Positions 6,744-18,700 of a DNA stretch of 64,000 nucleotides are shown here, piece by piece; position 1 is the stretch's first letter, and each line of letters opens with the position of its first letter. The notes beneath the pieces were generated by a model. The model saw nothing but the letters and a program-made list of their open reading frames with translations, did no database searches and had not been told where the DNA came from. The stretch is taken from positions 1 to 64,000 of the forward strand of contig OZ255706.1 in the NCBI GenBank assembly GCA_965277025.1. The letters are read 5' to 3'. A program made the position numbers and the translations under genes. Origin of the DNA: Methylomarinum sp965277025. Its GTDB lineage: Bacteria > Pseudomonadota > Gammaproteobacteria > Methylococcales > Methylomonadaceae.

Positions 6744-9700
6744 TTAAGTTGATTGGGTATTGGGCGAGACTTGCCAGTATTTGGCAATATCGATATCCTG
6801 CTGCGGTTGTGTGGCAGCAGATGACTCTGTGTACTGTGTGGCCATGTCCTGTATCAAGCGTTCAACGTTAGCCGCAGTCTTCTGATTAGGCAAGTTGTAC
6901 CGTGTCGCCGTGCCTGCTCTTTGAGTCTGGTCAATTGTATCTGCCTGGTCTCCTCCACTGGGGCGTAAACCTTCTTCAACGAAACTATTCAAATTGATCT
7001 GCTGATAGCTTGCCGACTTGTAGTAATCTTTAAGGACCACTGTAAGTAATTCGCCGTCTCTGGCAAAGGGCGAGTGCCCCTGCACCACCTCTACGGAATA
7101 TTTTTCCATATTATTCGCACTGATATGGCCATCTTTCGCAACGAAACTATTCAAATTGATCTGCTGATAGCTTGCCGACTTGTAGTAATCTTTAAGGACC
7201 ACTGTAAGTAATACGCCGTCTCTGGCAAAGGGCGAGTGCCCCTGCACCACCAGATGATCGCCCTCACGCGCAAAGTTCGCGTCAAAAACAGAAAATGGCA
7301 GCCAGACGGTATCAGCCATGCCATCGGCATTACTGGAATCAACCACTTTTATGCCGCTGGCGATTACATCAAAGATAATATCATCAGAACCATCACCCCC
7401 GATGATATGATCCTCGCCGCCTTTCGAGATAATGATGTCATTCCCCGAACCGCCTTTCAGAGTATCATTTCCGAAAGCACCAATCAACGTATCGTCCCCA
7501 CCGCCCCCGATTAACACATCGCTGGTTTCCGCATCAACAGAATTCGCGACAATCCGGTCAGCAAACTTCGTTCCCCGTACCACTGCCTTGCCCAACGGTG
7601 TTTCAGAACGTTCACCGTCTTCTTGCAACATAAGCACCCCCACATCTGACAAATAGGCTTGACCATTTTCGTCCACACCTATCTCATAGAACACGCCACC
7701 TTCGTCAATCAGACCGATGTGCCGATGAGCCTCACCAAGCAAGAAGTCTTTCACGCGCACAGATGGAACACCCTTCACACCAGCCTTCGGAGAAAGGATA
7801 ACATCGTCACCCTCTGTGCGTAGCTCGATCAGATGCCGCGGAAGATTGTACAAAAGATAATCTTGCTCGTAGGTCACGTCGGTCATCCGTGTACTTCCAT
7901 CCCCCACGGTATTTACGATTACCACTTCTCCCGCATCGCTTTCGGGTTCTCCCGCATCGCTTTCGGGTTCTCCCGCATCGCTTTCGGGTTCTCCCGCATC
8001 GCTTTCGGGTTCTCCCGCATCGCTTTCGGGTTCTCCCGCATCGCTTTTGATCAGGTATGTATCTGCGCCCGTCCCACCGATTGCAGTAGTACCATCGTGA
8101 ACAATCAAAATATCATCGCCGCCCTTTCCGAACAGCCAGTTATTCCGGCCTCCATTGCTGTCCAAAACATTGTCCTGATCATTACCGGTAATTGTCTCCT
8201 CAACGTCCAGATCACTGCCAGTAACCTTTTCGAAATCGACGATGTTGGCCAAAATCTCATTTCCGAGGGTAACCTTTCCAGTTTCAAGATTGGTCTGCAA
8301 TTGAACCCCGCCAGCGCTTGAAAAATCGCACTTCAGGACAAGCGTATCGTCACCGTCTTTGCCATAAAGATTGGCCGTCGTCTCCATCGTCTCCATGTCG
8401 TCCTTTATGAGGATGAACACATCATCGCCCGTCCCACCGATTGCAGTAGTACCATCGTGAACAATCAAAATATCATCGCCGCCCTTTCCGAACAGCCAGT
8501 TATTCCGGCCTCCATTGCTGTCCAAAACATTGTCCTGATCATTACCGGTAATTGTCTCCTCAACGTCCAGATCACTGCCAGTAACCTTTTCGAAATCGAC
8601 GATGTTGGCCAAAATCTCATTTCCGAGGGTAACCTTTCCAGTTTCAAGATTGGTCTGCAATTGAACCCCGCCAGCGCTTGAAAAATCGCACTTCAGGACA
8701 AGCGTATCGTCACCGTCTTTGCCATAAAGATTGGCCGTCGTCTCCATGTCGTCCTTTATGAGGATGAACACATCATCGCGCGATCCGCCGATAAAGTATT
8801 TATAACCGTTATACACAACGAAGTGGTTTTTTCGGTCATCATAGCCAATTGCATAATCGTTTCCTCCCCCCAGATTGAAGAAGGCAACCGCTTCATCCGA
8901 TACCTCATCATTAACTGGCGTTTCCACACTCCGAGCGTTCGAAACACCGGTCCGAACATTTACCATGTCGTCTTGGTCCTCCAGACCGGCCAGAGTCCAG
9001 TATTTCAACTCGCTCTGTACAACGCGTATCTTAAACCGAGTTTTGCTTTTGCGTATCACCGAGTCAACATCTTCCGGTTTCACCCGATCTTTAAGGACCT
9101 CCCATTTATACTCGTAGCTTCTAGTACTGCCGGTTCGACCTCCACCTCCTTCCCGAATATAACGGACTTTGACCTCGACACGTCGATAATAGTGCTCTTC
9201 CAAAATGACATCACCGCCCGGCGAATAGATAACCTCATGGATTCCAGGCTTGGACGGGTCTGTCTCCAAAATCTTTTCGTTAGCTTCTTTCAGAAGCTTT
9301 TTAATTTGGATATTTGCAGCTTCCAGCGTCTTTGCTTTGTTCGCACGGTTTTCGATATCCGGATCAACATCCATCCCCCAAAAAGCCAACCAGCCATTCC
9401 GCAAACGCTCATACGGCGTTAATTCGATATAATCGTCAATGTCGTCAATGACACGGACTGCGTTGTAGATCGAGCCCCCTAACGCCAAAAGGGCTGCAAT
9501 GATCATCCCTGCAATGACCACAGGTCCACCCGCAGAAGAGGCAGCTAAAACTGCAGCTGCAGTCCCGGTCACAATACCCACAACCGCGCCGGCTACCGAC
9601 AGGGTACCATTGACGATCAGATCGATGCGATGTTTGCCAGTTGCCGAGTCGAGTTTGCTGAACGCTTCATAGGCCCCGTAGATGTCAAAACCAGACCCCA

Positions 9701-12700
9701 AAACAGCCAACACCGCGCCGCCAGCTTTTGCTAATGCCTTACCGATACCAGAAACTGTGCGCCCGACAACTGACGCCGCTCTGCCAGCTTTTGTTAATCC
9801 CGCTAATCCCTTACCGATACCAGCACCTGTGCGCCCGACAACTGTGCTCTCGACAACTGTGCGCCCGACAACTGTGCTCTCGACAACTGTGAGCCCGACA
9901 ACTGACGTCGATTGGGTTCCGCTACTCGCCAGTTTTGCGCCAGTACGGACCAGTTTTGCGCCAGTACGGATAAGTGACGGTGCTACACGATTTATACCTC
10001 TTTCCAGAAAGTTTGAACCCAGATCATACACAAGCCCGCCAATATTGACACCAAGCTGTATATCTAACTGTTTCTGGTTCTCCGCAGTCATCTCACTGCT
10101 CTTTCTGCGTCTTAAATAGTTGACTATACCGCTAACACTTTGGACATATCCAAAGCCCGTACCGGCAAGCCCAATACGTTGGGAGATCTTGAAAAGCCTT
10201 AAACCCGTTCTTGATGTCAGCTGGATTGTCTGAAGATGAGACCACAGCCGAGGGTTTATCGACAAATCAGACGCGCTGACAAACTTCTTTACCGAATTCA
10301 GTGCATTCAGGGCCAGATATTTATCTCGGCTGTTTCCAGGACCCAATAGAAGTTTTCGTGTATTGCCACCTTCCCGGTCAATGAGCTTGCGAAGCAGCTG
10401 AACATTCCGCTGCATCTGTGTATCGGAAGCGGAAGCGGTATTTACACCCACAAGGCGCTTTACAAGATACTTCGGCGAAAACTTCAGCCTGGCCTGGATC
10501 TCAGCGCTGCTGAGATCCATCGCAGATGTTATCCGCTCGCCATCTCCGGTTATCCGCTCGCCATCTCCGGTTATCCGCTCGCCATCTCCGGTTATCCGCT
10601 CGCCATCTCCAGTTATCCGCTCGCCATCTCCAGTATCGCCACCTTCCCGGTCAATGGGCTTACGAAGCAGCTGAACATTCCGCTGCATCTGTGTATCGGA
10701 AGCGGTATTTACACCCACAAGGCGCTTTACAAGATACTTCGGCGAAAACTTCAGCCTGGCCTGGATCTCAGTGCTGCTGAGATCCATCGCAGATGTTATC
10801 CGCTCGCCATCTCCAGTTATCCGCTCGCCATCTCCAGTTATCCGATCGTCATCTCCAGTTATCCGCTCGCCATCTCCGGTTATCCGCTCGCCATCTCCAG
10901 TTATCCGATCGTCATCTCCAGTTATCCGCTCGCCATCTCCAGTTATCCGCTCGCCATCTCCAGTTATCCGCTCGCCATCTCCAGTTATCCGCTCGCCATC
11001 TCCAGTTATCCGCTCGCCATCTCCAGTTATCCGCTTGCCATCTCCAGTTATCCGCTCGCCATCTCCAGTTATCCGCTTGCCATCTCCAGTTATCCGCTCG
11101 CCATCTCCAGTTATCTGCTCGCCATCTCCAGTTATCCGCTTGCCATCTCCAGTTATCCGCTTGCCATCTCCAGTTATCCGCTTGCCATCTCCAGTTATCC
11201 GCTTGCCATCTATAGTTGCGCCCAGATCGTATAATTCGACAGCTGAAAGGGTTACGCCCTCGACCTTAACGTTGCCAACATCCACTAGTCGATCACGTTC
11301 TGTACGATAGGCATCACTGCTCAACAGATTTTCGAAATCTACAAAAGCCTGTTTTCCATTCAGCCGCGCCTGGTTCAAATGGTAGACGTCAAAGGTGATT
11401 TTCCCACTGTCATCTTTTCTGACACCATAGAAATCTGCCAGCGTACCGTCCCAATTGCCGTATTTGCTCTTTTGGTCCAGATGACTCTTGATGACTTTCT
11501 TCAGCGCCAGAGCAGAATCCGCCTGCGTTGCACCTTGCAGGGAGACTTCTGCAAGGTTTGGATCATAAAAGAAATACCTGGGCTGTCCGGCAATCGTTTT
11601 TTTAGCAACAACCAGCTCGTGATTGCCAGTGTTGAGCTGATAGTAGGCATCACCTGAGCTTCTTTCGAGCGCGGAAGTGATTTGATCAAGCGTCATGATA
11701 ACCGGAATATCCAGAACACCCCATTCGCCACCAGCATGAAGGTAACCGTGTTCAGCATGAAGGTAACCGTGTTCGTGTAATCCGCTTACCAGATTACGGA
11801 AATCCAACGTTCGGGCCGCTTCCCGCAGCTCAATCCCTCCCTCACGAGATTGCTCCTGGATAAGCCGGGAAAGCGTGTCCACACCGTTCAGGAAGCGATC
11901 TTTCAATCCTTCTCCATTGTCGTTTGACAACGTAAAGAGATATGCCAGAGCAAGCTCGTTGCCCTCACCGCGGGGAACAGCGCGAAAAAGCGATTGCGGC
12001 GCATCGTGAACGTGATGAACCGTACCAAATGCGTTCTTCCTGACAACCCGGTTGAATCCAGTAGTGGCTTCAGAAACCAATCCGTCCCAGCGGATACTCA
12101 ATTTGTCCCAGCGGATCAGTTCCTCGATCTCCGCGGCGAGCATATCGCCGCTGCCGGCACTGGCACCTCCTTCGCCGTCCCGGCCCGGCAGCTTACTCTG
12201 GCGAAACCAGTCCGGCAGCTTACTCTGGCGAAACCGGCCCGGCAGCTTACTCGGGCGAAACCGGCCCGGCAGCTTACTCGGGCGAAACCGGCCCGGCAGC
12301 TTACTCGGGCGAAACCGGCCCGGCAGCTTACTCTGGCGAAACCGGTCATCGCTCAGCTTCAGCTTCGTGGCATACTTGTTGGCATAGCGGGTTAAGTCTC
12401 GAAAGTCTTGGAAATTGTTTTCAGGCATTTTGGCCTGGATCCCAGCGCTGCTGAGATCCAGCGCAGATGTTATCCGCTCGCCATTTCCAGTTATCCGCTC
12501 GCCATCTCTAGTTGCGCCCTCGACCGTACCGTTGCCAACATCCACTGGAGCATGTCGCACCAAATCGAATTCACCGTCCCGACCGAACGCATTCGCTTGC
12601 TGTTTCTGGTCCTCCGCAGTAATCTCACTGCTCTTATTGCGTCTTAAAAAGCCCGGACTGGCAAGCCGCCCAATACGTTGGGAGGCCTTGAAAAGCCTTA

Positions 12701-15700
12701 AACCCGTTCTTGATGTCAGCTGGATTCCCTGAAGCTTAGACCACAGCCGAGGGTTTATCGACAAATCAAACGCGATAAACTTCTTTACCGAATCCAGTGC
12801 CTTCAGGGCCAGATATTTATCCTGGCTGTTTCCTGGACCGAATAGAAGTTTTCGTGTATCGCCACCTTCCCGGTCAATGAGGTTGCGAAGCAGCTGAACA
12901 TTCCGCTGCATCTGTGTATCGGAAGCGGAAGCGCTATTTACACCCACAAGGCGCTTTACAAGATACTTCGGCAAAAACTTCAGCTTGGCCTGGATCTCGG
13001 CGCTGCTGAGATCCAGCGCAGATGTTATCCGCTCGCCATCTATAGTTGCGCCCAGATCGTATAATTCGACAGCTGAAAGGGTTACGCCCTCGACCGTAAC
13101 GTTGCCAACATCCACTAGTCGATCACGTTCTGTACGATAGGCATCACTGCTCAGCAGATTTTCGAAATCTACAAAAGCCTGTTTTCCATTCAGCCGCGCC
13201 TGGTTCAAATGGTAGACGTCAAAGGTGATTTCCGCACTGTCATCTTTTCTGACACCATAGAAATCTGCCAGCGTACCGTACCAATAGCCGTATTCGCTCT
13301 TTTGGTCCAGATGACTCTTGATGACATTCTTCAGCGCCAGAGCAGAATCCGCCTGCGTTGCACCTTGCAGGGAGACTTCTGCAAAGTTTGGATCATAGAA
13401 GAAATACCTGGGCTGTCCGGCAATCGTTTTTTTAGCAACAACCAGCGCGTGATTGCCAGTGTTGAGCTGATAGTAGGCATCACCTGAGCTTCCTTCGAGC
13501 GCGGAAGTGATTTGACCAAGCGTCATGGTACCCGTGATATCCAGAACACTCCGTTCGCCACCCGCATGAAGGTAACCGTGTTCGTGTAATCCGCTTACCA
13601 GATTACGGAAATCCAACGGTCGGGCCGCTTCCCTCAGCTTAATCCATCCCTCACGAGATCCCGCCTGGATAAGCCGGGAAAGCGTGTCCACACCGTTCAG
13701 GAAGCGATCTTTCAATCCTTCTCCATTGTCGTTATCGACTGCCAACGTAAAGAGATATGCCAGAGCAAGCTCGTTGCCCTCACCGCGGGGAACAGCGCGA
13801 AAAAGCGATTGCGGCGCATCGTGAACGTCATGAACCGTACCAAATGCGTTCTTCCTGACAACCCGGTTGAATCCAGTAGTGGCTTCAGAAATCAATCTGT
13901 CCCAGCGGATACTAAAGTTGAATCCAGTAGTGGCTTCAGAAATCAATCTGTCCCAGCGGATACTCAATTTGTCCCAGCGGATCAGTTCCTCGACCGCCTC
14001 GTCGAGCATATCGCCGCTGCCGGCACTGGCACCTCCTTCGCCGTCCGGATCCGGCAGCTCACTCTGGCGAAACCGGTCATCGGTTCTCCCTTGATCTGCT
14101 AACAACAACCAGGCGTCAGAGGTTATCAGGGACTCGAAGTTTTCCTTAAATTGGTTATAAGCCGTTTGCAGATCCGAAATCACCTGATCCGGCGCATCGA
14201 CTGCCCTCAATTGTCTGACTACATTTTGAAACTCTTCCCGAGATGCAATCGACCCGTCATCTTTGATTCTGAAAACTTCGTGTAGTTCTAGCATGAGTTC
14301 CGCCGTAACTGTTCGCCGCCTTTCGACCCAAGTGATATCGTCGAGATCGGCGAGCGTATCATCAATCTCATCAATCTCGGCCAGCAAGCTTCCTACGCCG
14401 CTGTCGATTGTATCTTGGTTGAACTTATTGATAAGAAGTTGCAAACTCGGGTTCTCACCCAGCTTGCTGGCATAGCGGGTTAAGTCTCGAGAGTCTTGGA
14501 AATTGTTTTCAGGCATTTTGGCGCTGAGATCCAGCGCAGATGTTATCCGCTCGCCATCTCCAGTTATCCGCTCGCCATCTATAGTTGCGCCCTCGACCGT
14601 ACCGTTGCCAACATCCACTGGAGCATGTCGCACCAAATCGAATTCACCGTCCCGACCGAACGCATTCGCTTGCTGTTTCTGGTCCTCCGCAGTAATCTCA
14701 CTGCTCTTATTGCGTCTTAAAAAGCCCGGACTGGCAAGCCGCCCAATACGTTGGGAGGCCTTGAAAAGCCTTAAACCCGTTCTTGATGTCGGCTGGATTC
14801 CCTGAAGATGAGACCACAGCCGAGAGTTTATCGACAAATCAGACGCGATAAACTTCTTTACCGAATTCAGTGCCTTCAGGGCCAGATCCTTATCCTGGCT
14901 GTTTCCAGCACCGAATAGAAGTTTTCGTGTATCGCCACCTTCCCGGTCAATGAGCTTGCGAAGCAGCTGAACATTCCGCTGCATCTGTGTATCGGAAGCG
15001 GAAGCGCTATTTACACCCACAAGGCGCTTTCCAAGATACTTCGGCAAAAACTTCAGCTTGGCCTGGATCTCGGCGCTGCTGAGATCCAGCGCAGATGTTA
15101 TCCGCTCGCCATCTATAGTTGCGCCCAGATCGTATAATTCGACAGCTGAAAGGGTTACGCCCTCGACCGTAACGTTGCCAACATCCACTAGTCGATCACG
15201 TTCTGTACGATAGGCATCACTGCTCAGCAGATTTTCGAAATCTACAAAAGCCTGTTTTCCATTCAGCCGCGCCTGATTCAAATGGTAGACGTCAAAGGTG
15301 ATTTTCCCACTGTCATCTTTTCTGACACCATAGAAATCTGCCAGCGTACCGTACCAATTGCGGTCTTTGCTCTTTTGGTCCAGATGACTCTTGATGACTT
15401 TCTTCAGCGCCAGAGCAGAATCCGCCTGCGTTGCACCTTGCAGGGAGACTTCTGCAAGGTTTGGATCATAAAAGAAATACCTGGGCTGTCCGGCAATCGT
15501 TTTTTTAGCAACAACCAGCTCGTGATTGCCAGTGTTGACCTGATAGTAGGCATCACCCGAGCTTCTTTCGAGCGCGGAAGTGATTTGACCAAGCGTCATG
15601 GTACCCGTGATATCCAGAACACTCCGTTCGCCACCCGCATGAAGGTAACCGTGTTCGTGTAATCCGCTTACCAGATCACGGAAATCCAACGGTCGGGCCG

Positions 15701-18700
15701 CTTCCCTCGGCTCAATCCATCCCTCACGAGATCGCGCCTGGATAAGCCGGGAAAGCGTGTCCACACCGTTCAGGAAGCGATCTTTCAATCCTTCTCCATT
15801 GTCGTTTGACAACGTAAAGAGATATGCCAGAGCAAGCTCGTTGCCCTCACCGCGGGGAAAAGCGCGAAAAAGCGATTGCGGCGCATCGCGAACGTGATGA
15901 ACCGTACCAAATGCGTTCTTCCTGACAACCCGGTTGAATCCAGTAGTGGCTTCAGAAATCAATGTGTCCCAGAGGATACCCGATCCGTCCCAGCGGATCA
16001 GTTTCTCGACCGCCTCTTCGAATATTTCGGCTCTACCGGCACTGACACCTCCTTCGCCGTCCCGGCCCGGCAGATCACTCTGGCGAAACCGGTCATCGCT
16101 CAGCTTGTTGGCATCGCGGGTTAAGTCTCGAGAGTCTTGGAGATTGTTTTCAGGCATTTTGGCGCTGAGATCCAGCGCAGATGTTATCCGCTCGCCATCT
16201 CCAGTTATCCGCTCGCCATCTCCAGTTATCCGCTCGCCATCTATAGTTGCGTCCTCGACCGTACCGTTGCCAACATCCACTGGAGCATGTCGCACCAAAT
16301 CGAATTCACCGTCCCGACCGAACGCATTCGCTTGCTGTTTCTGGTCCTCCGCAGTAATCTCACTGCTCTTATTGCGTCTTAAAAAGCCCGGACTGGCAAG
16401 CCGCCCAATACGTTGGGAGGCCTTGAAAAGCCTTAAACCCGTTCTTGATGTCAGCTGGATTCCCTGAAGATGAGACCACAGCCGAGGGTTTATCGACAAA
16501 TCAGACGCGCTGACAAACTTCTTTACCGAATTCAGTGCCTTCAGGGCCAGATATTTATCTCGGCTGTTTCCAGGACCGAATAGAAGTTTTCGTGTATCGC
16601 CACCTTCCCGGTCAATGAGCTTGCGAAGCAGCTGAACATTCCGCTGCATCTGTGTATCGGAAGCGGAAGCGGTATTTACACCCACAAGGCGCTTTACAAG
16701 ATACTTCGGCAAAAACTTCAGCTTGGCCTGGATCTCGGCGCTGCTGAGATCCAGCGCAGATGTTATCCGCTCGCCATCTATAGTTGCGCCCAGATCGTAT
16801 AATTCGACAGCTGAAAGGGTTACGCCCTCGACCGTAACGTTGCCAACATCCACTAGTCGATCACGTTCTGTACGATAGGCATCACTGCTCAGCAGGTTTT
16901 CGAAATCTACAAAAGCCTGTTTTCCATTCAGCCGCGCCTGATTCAAATGGTAGACGTCAAAGGTGATTTCCGCACTGTCATCTTTTCTGACACCATAGAA
17001 ATCTGCCAGCGTACCGTCCCAATTGCCGTCTTTGCTCTTTTGGTCCAGATGACTCTTGATGACTTTCTTCAGCGCCAGAGCAGAAACCGCCTGCGTTGCA
17101 CCTTGCAGGGAGACTTCTGCAAGGTTTGGATCATAAAAGAAATACCTGGGCTGTCCGGCAATCGTTTTTTTAGCAACAACCAGCTCGTGATTGCCAGTGT
17201 TGAGCTGATAGTAGGCATCACCTGAGCTTCTTTCGAGCGCGGAAGTGATTTGATCAAGCGTCATGATAACCGGAATATCCAGAACACCCCATTCGCCACC
17301 AGCATGAAGGTAACCGTGTTCAGCATGAAGGTAACCGTGTTCGTGTAATCCGCTTACCAGATCACGGAAATCCAGCGTTCGGGCCGCTTCCCGCAGCTCA
17401 ATCCAACCCTCACGAGATTGCGCCTGGATAAGCCGGGAAAGCGTGTCCACACCGTTCAGGAAGCGATCTTTCAATCCTTCTCCATTGTCGTTTGACAACG
17501 TAAAGAGATATGCCAGAGCAAGCTCGTTGCCCTCACCGCGGGGAACAGCGCGAAAAAGCGATTGCGGCGCATCGTGAACGTGATGAACCGTACCAAATGC
17601 GTTCTTCCTGACAACCCGGTTGAATCCAGTAGTGGCTTCAGAAACCAATCCGTCCCAGCGGACACGCAATTTGTCCCAGCGGATCAGTTCCTCGATCTCC
17701 GCGGCGAGCATATCGCCGCTGCCGGCACTGGCACCTCCTTCGCCGTCCCGGCCCGGCAGCTCACTCTGGCGAAACCGGTCATCGCTCAGCTTGTTGGCAT
17801 CGCGGGTTAAGTCTCGAGAGTCTTGGAGATTGTTTTCAGGCATTTTGGCGCTGAGATCCAGCGCAGATGTTATCCGCTCGCCATCTATAGTTGCGCCCTC
17901 GACCGTACCGTTGCCAACATCCACTGGAGCATGTCGCACCAAATCGAATTCACCGTCCCGACCGAACGCATTCGCTTGCTGTTTCTGGTCCTCCGCAGTA
18001 ATCTCACTGCTCTTATTGCGTCTTAAAAAGCCCGGACTGGCAAGCCGCCCAATACGTTGGGAGGCCTTGAAAAGCCTTAAACCCGTTCTTGATGTCAGCT
18101 GGATTCCCTGAAGATGAGACCACAGCCGAGGGTTTATCGACAAATCAGACGCGCTGACAAACTTCTTTACCGAATTCAGTGCCTTCAGGGCCAGATATTT
18201 ATCTCGGCTGTTTCCAGCACCGAATAGAAGTTTTCGTGTATCGCCACCTTCCCGGTCAATGAGCTTGCGAAGCAGCTGAACATTCCGCTGCATCTGTGTA
18301 TCGGAAGCGGAAGCGCTATTTACACCCACAAGGCGCTTTCCAAGATACTTCGGCAAAAACTTCAGCTTGGCCTGGATCTCGGCGCTGCTGAGATCCAGCG
18401 CAGATGTTATCCGCTCGCCATCTATAGTTGCGCCCAGATCGTATAATTCGACAGCTGAAAGGGTTACGCCCTCGACCGTAACGTTGCCAACATCCACTAG
18501 TCGATCACGTTCTGTACGATAGGCATCACTGCTCAGCAGGTTTTCGAAATCTACAAAAGCCTGTTTTCCATTCAGCCGCGCCTGATTCAAATGGTAGACG
18601 TCAAAGGTGATTTTCCCACTGTCATCTTTTCTGACACCATAGAAATCTGCCAGCGTACCGTCCCAATTGCCGTCTTTGCTCTTTTGGTCCAGATGACTCT

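Noticed and set aside
10529..11210. Regular 21-bp repeats that could be taken for a CRISPR-like array
   Set aside because: There are no unique spacers; units are contiguous, in frame and encode GDGERIT inside the giant gene.
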